A stretch of DNA of 6,146 nt from Spirochaetota bacterium (GTDB lineage: Bacteria; Spirochaetota; Leptospiria; Turneriellales; Turneriellaceae). The notes beneath the pieces are model-generated. The model saw only the letters and a list, made by a program, of their open reading frames with translations. It was not told the DNA's origin and did not search any database. The number at the start of each line of letters is the position of its first letter. The first letter of the stretch is position 1. Below are positions 1-5,893 of this stretch, one piece after another. The stretch spans positions 1-6,146 of the forward strand of contig JAKQXK010000269.1 of the NCBI GenBank assembly GCA_029561505.1. Reading direction: 5' to 3'. The position numbers were made by a program, and so were the translations under genes.

Positions 1-1794
1 TTTGCCGAGGTAAAGCACGACCCACCGATGATGAGTCTCGACAACGCGATGAATATTGACGATCTCAAAAACTTCCATGAACGTTTGCTGAAGGCCGGCC
101 TCGCTGACCCCATATACCATGTTGAGCCGAAGTTTGACGGCCTGGCAATAGACCTGGTTTACGAAGACGGTGTGCTTGTTGTAGGTTCAACGCGCGGCGA
201 CGGCGAAGTCGGTGAAGACATTACGCACAATGTCAAAACCGTGAAAAATATTCCGCTGCGGCTAATGCTCGACAAACCGCCGAAACGGCTGACCATACGC
301 GGCGAGGTCATCATTAAGCTGTCAGATTTTCAGAAGCTGAACGAGCGGCAGGCAAAAGAAGGCAAGAAGCTCTTTGCTAACCCGCGCAACACTGCAGCGG
401 GGGCGCTGAGACAACAAGACTCTGCGCAGGCGAAAGACAAGATGCTGTCGTTTTTTCCTTACACTCTGGCGAAAATTGAAGACAATAAAAACCGATTCAC
501 CAAAGATCTTCGCCAGCAAGATACAATCTGGAAATCGGTTTTGCCTGCTCTTGGGTTCAAGACATCGAACTACCACACGACGACCAATTTTGCAGGGGTT
601 GCGAAATATTACGAAGAGATGATTACAAACCGCGCGAACGTCGAATACGATCTCGACGGTCTCGTCATCAAGCTCAACGACACAACCGAATGGGAGAATT
701 TTGGCGCGACGACCAAAGCGCCGCGTTGGGCAATCGCCCTTAAGTTTCCCGCGCGCGCAGGGGTGACGAAACTCGAGCGAGTCGTGTACCAGGTTGGGCG
801 CACTGGCGTCGTGACGCCCGTCGCAGAACTCACACCAATCAATCTGGGTGGTGTGATGGTCGCCCGGGCTTCACTTCACAACGCCGATGAGATCGAACGC
901 CTCGATCTGCACGAAGGCGACTACGTAGAAGTGGTGCGCTCGGGTGACGTGATTCCGAAGGTGATTGGCGCAAAACCCGAAAAGCGGGCGAAAAAGGCAA
1001 AGAAGGTTGTGTTCGTGAAGAAATGCCCTTCGTGCGGTAAGCCGCTCGAGCGCGAAGATGTCTTCTTTCGCTGTGTCAATGCCGACTGCCCCGAAATGAA
1101 CGAAGCTTTCTTGCAGTTTTTTGTCTCTAAAAACGGCCTGGATATCGAATCGTTGGGGGCTGAATGGGTAGCGAAACTGTACCAGAACAAGGTGATATCC
1201 GACTATGCTGATCTGTTCGCGATCACCAAAACCGACCTCTTGCAGTTCGAAGGTATGGGCGAAATTCTTGCCGCCAAAATTCTGCAATCGATCGACGCGC
1301 GCCGCAGGGTGTCATTCACAAAACTACTGACGGCAGTCGGCATACCCAACGTCGGCGAACACGTGGCTTCGATTCTGGCCGAACATTTCGAAAGCCCCGA
1401 AAAGCTGGCCGATGCGACCGAGACCGAACTGACTTCGGTGCATGAAATTGGCCCCGGGACAGCCGCGTCGGTGCAACAATGGTTCGCAGACAAGGTGAAC
1501 ACGGCCCGCTTGAAAAAACTCGCCAAAAACGGCGTTGAAATTATTCGCGAAGAGCGCAGGCAAGTCTCTGACGTCTTTGCGGGCAAAAGCTTTGTTTTTA
1601 CAGGTACATTAACGCAGTTCACACGCGACGGCGCAGAGGCAGAGGTAAAGGCGCGGGGCGGCCGGGCTTCTTCGTCAGTCAGCAAGAAGACCGACTTTGT
1701 CGTGGTCGGCACAGACGCTGGCAGTAAAGCGCAGAAGGCAAAAGAACTCGGTGTGCCGATAATCAGCGAAGTTGAGTTTGCCAAAATGCTTTAA
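1..1794 (+). CDS. ligA: NAD+-dependent DNA ligase LigA, 5'-truncated by the window edge
   Basis: This enzyme seals 3'-OH/5'-phosphate nicks in duplex DNA during replication and repair, using NAD+ as adenyl donor. The frame is open from base 1 and gives 597 residues. The ATG codons at 28 and 31 are internal, because the preceding codons plus them spell the conserved HDPPMMSLDNA segment. The catalytic lysine is in KFDG (K44 of the visible part, bases 130-132). E. coli LigA has it at K115, so about 70 residues (domain Ia and the start of the adenylation domain) are missing. Next come TRGDG, RGEV, DGLVIK and LKFPA nucleotidyltransferase motifs, and an OB fold with YQVGRTGVVTPVAEL. A four-Cys zinc finger follows (Cys 342, 345, 358, 363), then helix-hairpin-helix repeats (about 370-510) and a C-terminal BRCT domain (about 523-597). 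All expected domains are intact. The same-strand neighbour murE starts 54 bases downstream. Confidence 0.97.
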   Translation, partial: FAEVKHDPPMMSLDNAMNIDDLKNFHERLLKAGLADPIYHVEPKFDGLAIDLVYEDGVLVVGSTRGDGEVGEDITHNVKTVKNIPLRLMLDKPPKRLTIRGEVIIKLSDFQKLNERQAKEGKKLFANPRNTAAGALRQQDSAQAKDKMLSFFPYTLAKIEDNKNRFTKDLRQQDTIWKSVLPALGFKTSNYHTTTNFAGVAKYYEEMITNRANVEYDLDGLVIKLNDTTEWENFGATTKAPRWAIALKFPARAGVTKLERVVYQVGRTGVVTPVAELTPINLGGVMVARASLHNADEIERLDLHEGDYVEVVRSGDVIPKVIGAKPEKRAKKAKKVVFVKKCPSCGKPLEREDVFFRCVNADCPEMNEAFLQFFVSKNGLDIESLGAEWVAKLYQNKVISDYADLFAITKTDLLQFEGMGEILAAKILQSIDARRRVSFTKLLTAVGIPNVGEHVASILAEHFESPEKLADATETELTSVHEIGPGTAASVQQWFADKVNTARLKKLAKNGVEIIREERRQVSDVFAGKSFVFTGTLTQFTRDGAEAEVKARGGRASSSVSKKTDFVVVGTDAGSKAQKAKELGVPIISEVEFAKML

Positions 1795-1805
1795 TTTCGC
1801 TGTTC

Positions 1806-1847
1806 GCGCCAATAAGCTATGCGCTTAAGCCCTTAGCTTATTGGCGC
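1806..1847. repeat. Perfect 14-bp inverted repeat directly in front of murE
   Basis: The left arm GCGCCAATAAGCTA (1806-1819) is exactly complementary to TAGCTTATTGGCGC (1834-1847), with a 14-base spacer that itself contains the palindrome GCTTAAGC (1823-1830). The right arm ends one base before the murE ATG, so it occupies the place of a ribosome binding site. No run of T follows on either strand, so it is not a standard intrinsic terminator. It could be an operator for a dimeric regulator, an RNA hairpin that controls murE translation, or a ligA transcript end. The sequence alone does not decide between these. Confidence 0.8.
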
Positions 1848-1848
1848 C

Positions 1849-3390
1849 ATGAAAGCAGTCACTACAGACTTCACCCGCCCCATCTGGGAATCTCTCGGCT
1901 GGGAATCATTTGGCGTCGACGACCGGGTCGAAATCAAGTCGGTCACGCAAGACAGCCGCGAAGTGAAAAAGGGTTCGGCCTTTTTTGCCTACGACGGCAG
2001 CAAGGTCAGCGGCAAAGACTTTATCTGGGAGGCTTTTGACAAACAAGCCGCCGCGGTTTTTATCGATCGTGAATACAAAGACGAAATTTTTCGCGATGCG
2101 CGCTACAATACGCACCTGCCCATTTTTTTCACCCCTGATTTTCTGCGCGCGGCGGGCAGAACAATTTCATTCTTTTTTGGCGAGCCCACTCGTTACATGG
2201 CGAGTGTCGGGGTTACGGGCACCAATGGCAAAACGACGATTGCGCATTCACTTTACCAGGCTCTGAACCAACTCGGCAAGTCGTCGATGTATATCGGCAC
2301 GTTGGGTATGGAGGTCTCACGCCATAAGACGGTCACCGGTATGACGACGCCAGACACCGTGACTCTGCAGGGTATGTTGCACCAGGGGCAAAAGCAGAAG
2401 GCGCTTTATGCATGCCTGGAAACCAGTTCGCACGGTCTCGCGCAGGGCCGCCTCGAAGGCATCAACTTTCAGATCGGTATCTTCACCAACCTCACACAAG
2501 ACCATCTCGACTACCACCGCAATATGGAGTCTTATTACCGCGCTAAACGCCGGTTGTTCGAGTACATGCTGCTCTCTTCGCGCAAGCAGCCTGAGTCAGC
2601 CAAAGGTGCGGTGATCTGTATCGACGACGACTATGGCCGCCGTCTTTATCTGTGGCTGAAAAGCCAGACACCGTCGTTTCCCGTTATCTCGCTGAGTTTG
2701 CGCGACAAAGCCGCTGATGCATATATCACCGACGTCGAAGCCACATTCGACGGCTACAGCTGCGTACTGATTTTTGCACAAAAGAGTTATTTCATCAAGA
2801 CACGCCTGCTCGGTCGCTTCAACCTCATGAACCTGTCGTCGGCTTTTCTTGCTTTGTTGTGCCTGGGCTTTGGCACCGAAGAAGCGCTCGCTGCAATTCA
2901 GCAGGTAGAACCGGTTCCAGGCCGCTTTGAAGTGCTGCGCGGCAAAGAGCAGCGGGCGGTTATTATCGATTACGCACACTCACCCGACGCGCTGGCAAAG
3001 GTTCTTGAAACAGCGCAAGAACTGACGCCCGCGCGCGTGATTGGCCTCTTTGGCTGCGGCGGTGACCGCGACAAAGACAAACGCCCGCAGATGGCAGAAG
3101 TCGCCAGCCTTCACTCTGATCTGTGTATTCTTACGAACGACAACCCACGCAGCGAAGACCCGAAGAACATCATCGAAGATATGCGCAAGGGCCTAAAGAC
3201 TGCGCGTTACCTCGTCATCACAGATCGCGAGAAAGCGATACGCGCAGGTTTACAGATACTGGGGCCAAGACAGGTGCTTGTGATTGCCGGCAAAGGCCAT
3301 GAAGATTACCAGATCATCGGCAACAAGACGCTGCACTTTTCAGACAGAGACACTGCGCTGAAGTTAATGGGTACTTTGAAAATCAGGTAG
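1849..3390 (+). CDS. murE: UDP-N-acetylmuramoyl-tripeptide synthetase MurE, meso-diaminopimelate type
   Basis: This cytoplasmic Mur ligase adds the third residue of the peptidoglycan stem peptide to UDP-MurNAc-L-Ala-D-Glu, with ATP. The 513 residues are complete and of family length. In order: the N-terminal UDP-binding domain with TQDSR (33-37), the ATP P-loop GVTGTNGKTT (121-130), TTPDT (166-170), ETSSHGLAQGR (191-201), and TNLTQDHLDYH (213-223). K233 is the lysine expected to be carbamylated. The C-terminal domain starts near GRFNLMN (322-328) and has DYAHSPDAL (374-382), FGCGGDRDKDKRP (401-413), DNPR (431-434) and GKGHEDYQI (481-489). DNPR and GKGHED are the meso-diaminopimelate-binding motifs of E. 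coli-type MurE. In-frame stops at 1813 and 1834 exclude an upstream ATG, GTG or TTG start. The ATG at 1849 has no Shine-Dalgarno sequence and directly follows an inverted repeat. Confidence 0.97.
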   Translation: MKAVTTDFTRPIWESLGWESFGVDDRVEIKSVTQDSREVKKGSAFFAYDGSKVSGKDFIWEAFDKQAAAVFIDREYKDEIFRDARYNTHLPIFFTPDFLRAAGRTISFFFGEPTRYMASVGVTGTNGKTTIAHSLYQALNQLGKSSMYIGTLGMEVSRHKTVTGMTTPDTVTLQGMLHQGQKQKALYACLETSSHGLAQGRLEGINFQIGIFTNLTQDHLDYHRNMESYYRAKRRLFEYMLLSSRKQPESAKGAVICIDDDYGRRLYLWLKSQTPSFPVISLSLRDKAADAYITDVEATFDGYSCVLIFAQKSYFIKTRLLGRFNLMNLSSAFLALLCLGFGTEEALAAIQQVEPVPGRFEVLRGKEQRAVIIDYAHSPDALAKVLETAQELTPARVIGLFGCGGDRDKDKRPQMAEVASLHSDLCILTNDNPRSEDPKNIIEDMRKGLKTARYLVITDREKAIRAGLQILGPRQVLVIAGKGHEDYQIIGNKTLHFSDRDTALKLMGTLKIR

Positions 3391-3408
3391 ATTGAGAATG
3401 TGCCTTGC

Positions 3409-4245
3409 TTAAGGGCAACCACTTATCTGCACCGTTGCCGTTGCGCCCGAACCACCGCCACCGGTAATGCTGACCGTCGTATCGGTGCCATAACCTGTCC
3501 CGCCTGAAACCACCGATGCCGAAGCGAGACTCGTCGCCGTCAAATTGGCAGTCGCCGTGGCGCCTGTGCCGCCACCACCGGTAATGGTGACAGTCGGCGG
3601 CGATGTATAACCGCTGCCTGCTGAACCGAGTGTTAGCGAATTGATAGTCCCATTGCCCAAATTTGCGGTTACCATGCCCCCAACCCCGGTGCCGGGTGGA
3701 ACGGAGGCCAGGTTAACTGTCGGAACTCCCGTATAACCACTACCCGCCGCAAAGACGGTCGCTGTGCTGATTCCCCCCCCGGTGACCGTAATATTCGCCT
3801 GAGCGAGAGTACCGCTTCCCATGACCGGTACCGGATAGGGACCGCCGTTCTGGTAACCAGATCCTGGCATATTTACCGTGTAAGATATTATTTGGTAACT
3901 CGCTGTGGCACTGGCACTTGCGCCCGTGCCCCCACCACCCGTGAAATTAACTGAACCGCCAAAGACCGCCCCAGCAAACCCTGAGCCGCCTGCAGTTAAC
4001 GTGAGACTTGCGACGCTCGTCGCGGTCAGTAATGCCGAAAAGGTAGCACCAGTCCTCGAACCGTTTGCTGTGATAGTGGGCACCGTTGTGAAGTTCGTAC
4101 CACCCGAAGTTACCATAACACTTGCAATTGGGCCGGTGCAAGTGCCCATCGCAGCATCTGACTTTGAGGAGGCGGGTTTATCGAAGCCTTCCCAGCTCTG
4201 GCAGTGACATAATATTAATGTAAATAAGAGGTAATGGCGAGACAT
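3409..4245 (-). CDS. Exported Gly/Thr/Ser-rich protein with six ~40-residue repeats, possible lipoprotein
   Basis: The 278 residues begin with a short export signal: basic MSRH, then the hydrophobic stretch YLLFTLIL (5-12) and cysteines at 13 and 15. Either cysteine could be a lipidation site, but the lipobox is poor. After a polar linker (about 16-34) the rest is six repeats starting near 48, 86, 128, 168, 209 and 249. The best copies read GSGYTSPPTVTITGGGGTGATATA. Copies 5 and 6 are the cleanest, while 1, 3 and 4 are diverged. Similar GSGYT..PTVTI repeats occur in large surface and phage structural proteins, but no function is fixed to them. Apart from the two signal cysteines, the only cysteines are C36 and C277, just outside the repeats at each end, so they may form a disulfide. 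The upstream in-frame TAA and the export signal support the ATG at 4245. No Shine-Dalgarno sequence precedes it. The gene is convergent with murE, 18 bases away. The product is probably at the cell surface or in the periplasm. Confidence 0.8.
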   Translation of the reverse strand: MSRHYLLFTLILCHCQSWEGFDKPASSKSDAAMGTCTGPIASVMVTSGGTNFTTVPTITANGSRTGATFSALLTATSVASLTLTAGGSGFAGAVFGGSVNFTGGGGTGASASATASYQIISYTVNMPGSGYQNGGPYPVPVMGSGTLAQANITVTGGGISTATVFAAGSGYTGVPTVNLASVPPGTGVGGMVTANLGNGTINSLTLGSAGSGYTSPPTVTITGGGGTGATATANLTATSLASASVVSGGTGYGTDTTVSITGGGGSGATATVQISGCP

Positions 4246-4253
4246 GCATCTAA

Positions 4254-4259
4254 TTTATA
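4254..4259 (-). promoter_or_regulatory. Possible -10 box of the repeat-protein gene
   Basis: The minus strand reads TATAAA with eight bases between it and the ATG at 4245. That spacing would start the transcript at or next to the start codon, which would explain the lack of a Shine-Dalgarno sequence. No good -35 hexamer is seen at 16-18 bases upstream (GGCATT at a 17-base spacer), so the call rests on one short AT-rich motif. Confidence 0.3.
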
Positions 4260-4309
4260 GCCAACCCGGCCCGGTAAATGCCATTTTTTTGGCGGTAATT
4301 AGGCAGGCG

Positions 4310-4405
4310 TTAAAGTTTCAGATATTTTCGGTCGAACCAGAAGGTGCCGAATGGCAGACACGAAATACCCTCGAGGTAACCCAGTAGGCGAAACGATTTC
4401 AACAA
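4310..4405 (-). pseudogene. Possible N-terminal remnant of a DUF3817-like membrane protein
   Basis: This 31-codon minus-strand frame starts with TTG TTG overlapping the nuoD stop and ends at TAA (4310-4312). Its product contains FRLLGYLEGISCL followed ten residues later by KYL. The DUF3817 family of small membrane proteins begins, as I recall it, with a segment like RLxGxLEGIS(F)L and a PLKYL at the same distance. Intact members are about 90-110 residues, so this would be only the first third. Neither other frame continues the family pattern. GGCGAG lies five bases before the TTG, a weak ribosome site, consistent with former translational coupling to nuoD. It could also be a chance match or a genuine tiny peptide. 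The family assignment is from memory. Confidence 0.4.
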
Positions 4406-5673
4406 TCGAGCTCGCCAGCAATCACGTTCATTGAACTCATGTTCGCGATGGCGTCAGCGAGCAAACCCCCTGTCACCATTTCGGGAAAAGCCTGATAATA
4501 CCAGAAGCAAGGGCGGCGCACGTGTACGCGCCATGGGCTCTTTTTGCCGCGCGAGACAATCGTGAAGCCGAGTTCGCCGTTTGCCGCTTCGGTTGAGAAA
4601 TAGTGCTCACCCGTTGGCACTTCGATGCCGTGCATAATGATTTTAAAATGATAGATCAGGTCTTCCATCGAAGTGTAAACCTTGTGCTTCGGCGGCAGGT
4701 ATGCATGCGGCAGGTCAGCGTGATAGGCCCCTTCGGGAATGTTATTCACGAGCTGGCCAATGATGCGCAGCGACTGGCGCATTTCTTCGAGCCGCACGAG
4801 GTAACGATCGTAAACGCCACCGTCTTCGCCTATCGGCACATCAAAATCAACCTGATCGTAATACATGTAGGGCTGTGCCACGCGCACGTCATAGTCGACG
4901 CCGGCCGCGCGCAGATTCGGGCCTGAGAAGCCATAGGCGAGAGCGCGCTCACCTGAAATTTTGCCGACGCCGCGCGTGCGGTCATAAAAGATGCGAGACT
5001 TGGTCAGCAGAGTGTCGGTCTCATTCAGTACCTTGGGGAAAGTCTTTAAGAACTTTTTGACATCCTCAACAAATTGAGGATATATATCTTTTTCAAGACC
5101 ACCGACCCTGCAGAAAGTATTCGTCAGACGTGCACCCGTCATTTTTTCGAGAATCTGGTAGATGTCTTCACGTTTATGAAACATGTAGAGAAACGAGGCG
5201 AATGCGCCGAGATCGACGCCCAGAATGCCGAGGCAAATGATATGGTCGATAATGCGCGAGAGTTCAGAAATGATCATGCGCACGACGAGTGCCTTGGGTG
5301 GCGCAGTGATACCCATCATCGATTCGACGGCGAGAATCCAGCCGATGTTGTTCATCGGCGTCGAGACATAGTTCATGCGGTCGGTGCAGACGAGAAACTG
5401 GTTATAACCGTAGTGCTCGCCGAGTTTTTCAAAACAGCGGTGCACGTAACCGGTATGTATGTCGACCGACTCGATCGTTTCGCCGTTCAAAATCAGATGG
5501 TTTTCGAGAATGCCGTGCGTCGCCGGGTGCGATGGCCCGAGGTTAATGCGCATGCGACCGTCGGGTAACTCACCGACCCGCACGCCCGGCTGCGTTACCG
5601 GCAGCCAGCGCGTTCCGTCATTTTCGGGCAAATCGGTGAAGTTGCGGTTATTCGCGTTGACTTCGCCTTGCAT
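4399..5673 (-). CDS. nuoD: NADH-quinone oxidoreductase subunit D (complex I 49-kDa homologue)
   Basis: NuoD is a peripheral-arm subunit of respiratory complex I on the cytoplasmic side of the membrane. With NuoB it forms the quinone site where electrons from NADH reach quinone. The 424 residues cover the whole family. After about 40 divergent residues comes [15 protein letters not shown] (43-57). The second His of that motif (H53) and Tyr90 in EHYGYNQF align with the quinone-headgroup ligands of the bovine and Thermus enzymes. Further family blocks are [14 protein letters not shown] (96-109), ELSRIIDH (137-144), [13 protein letters not shown] (187-199), [17 protein letters not shown] (248-264) and EAANGELGF (362-370). 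The C-terminus is [10 protein letters not shown] rather than a GEVDR-like end, as I recall for Bacteroidetes and Leptospira-type subunits. The ATG at 5673 has GGGA about ten bases upstream. No nuoC lies before it and no nuoE after it, which is unusual for a nuo gene. Confidence 0.97.
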   Translation of the reverse strand: MQGEVNANNRNFTDLPENDGTRWLPVTQPGVRVGELPDGRMRINLGPSHPATHGILENHLILNGETIESVDIHTGYVHRCFEKLGEHYGYNQFLVCTDRMNYVSTPMNNIGWILAVESMMGITAPPKALVVRMIISELSRIIDHIICLGILGVDLGAFASFLYMFHKREDIYQILEKMTGARLTNTFCRVGGLEKDIYPQFVEDVKKFLKTFPKVLNETDTLLTKSRIFYDRTRGVGKISGERALAYGFSGPNLRAAGVDYDVRVAQPYMYYDQVDFDVPIGEDGGVYDRYLVRLEEMRQSLRIIGQLVNNIPEGAYHADLPHAYLPPKHKVYTSMEDLIYHFKIIMHGIEVPTGEHYFSTEAANGELGFTIVSRGKKSPWRVHVRRPCFWYYQAFPEMVTGGLLADAIANMSSMNVIAGELDC

Positions 5674-5675
5674 GA

Positions 5676-5783
5676 CTAAAGCGTCCCGGTCATCTCGCTG
5701 GCACGTAAATCATTTTCCAACGGGCACTGCGCGGCAGGCCAATGGACAATCGCGCTGAGCCAGAAGCAAAAACGCAAAACCAT
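5676..5783 (-). CDS. Small open frame (35 codons) ending two bases before nuoD, doubtful
   Basis: An ATG at 5783 opens a 35-residue frame that ends with TAG two bases upstream of the nuoD ATG, a spacing typical of coupled operon genes. The product has an N-terminal arginine, a hydrophobic stretch [11 protein letters not shown] and then PAAQC, resembling a very short signal peptide or lipoprotein precursor, with the polar tail [15 protein letters not shown]. Against it: there is no ribosome binding site, the start and about half the frame lie inside a large inverted repeat, and an alternative 32-codon frame (5808-5710) also fits. It may be a leader peptide, the tail of a broken gene, or noise. 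Confidence 0.2.
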   Translation of the reverse strand: MVLRFCFWLSAIVHWPAAQCPLENDLRASEMTGTL

Positions 5784-5880
5784 GGAAAAGCGGGCCCTGC
5801 CCGTTCATAGAGCGATTTTTGTTTCAAAAATCGCAGAACTTTTCCAAAGTTTTGCGTTTTTGTGGCCTGCCACGCAGTGC
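5724..5880. repeat. Large branched inverted-repeat element upstream of nuoD
   Basis: The two ends fold back on each other over 157 bases. Outer stem: 5724-5741 with 5863-5880, 17 of 18 pairs. Then a 25-base bulge on the left side only (5742-5766). Middle stem: 5767-5780 with 5849-5862, 14 perfect pairs. After a 2x2 internal loop comes an inner stem, 5783-5790 with 5839-5846, 8 pairs. The tip holds two hairpins: CGGGC/GCCCG (5791-5803, 3-base loop) and GCGATTTTTG/CAAAAATCGC (5812-5834, 3-base loop). An alternative 7-bp pairing joins GAGCCAG (5757-5763) to CTGGCTC (5880-5886). The element fills most of the gap between the minus-strand gene ending at 5894 and nuoD. It may be a structured RNA or leader of nuoD, a non-autonomous mobile repeat, or an inverted duplication left by rearrangement. 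No flanking target duplication was seen. Confidence 0.75.
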
Positions 5881-5893
5881 TGGCTCTATCGCT

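Noticed and set aside
1203..1784. 193-codon minus-strand frame opposite ligA
   Set aside because: ligA on the plus strand is intact with all its domains here. The antisense frame has no recognisable motif and the Ser/Thr-rich composition expected of antisense reading.
3391..3415. Possible shared terminator between convergent murE and the repeat-protein gene
   Set aside because: GCCTTGCTTAAGGGC is only a short imperfect palindrome with no T-run on either strand, too weak to call.
3905..4207. Proline-rich 100-codon open frame on the plus strand
   Set aside because: It is the complement of the Gly-rich repeats on the minus strand, whose GGN codons read as proline codons. The minus-strand frame is longer, has an export signal and shows the repeat pattern throughout.
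4281..4293. GCCA/TGGC hairpin with a T-rich loop downstream of nuoD
   Set aside because: The stem is only four pairs and the T-run lies in the loop, so it is not a credible nuoD terminator.
4399..4404. C-terminal Cys in place of the usual Arg of NuoD
   Set aside because: The whole C-terminal block (NVIAGELD) belongs to a different lineage type of NuoD, so the final residue is probably normal for the group rather than a lesion.
5074..5568. 164-codon plus-strand frame opposite nuoD
   Set aside because: It is antisense to conserved NuoD blocks, has no motif of its own and no ribosome site.
5812..5834. Intrinsic terminator for the minus-strand gene ending at 5894
   Set aside because: The 10-bp hairpin is perfect but is not followed by a T-run on the minus strand, and it is better explained as the tip of the larger inverted repeat.
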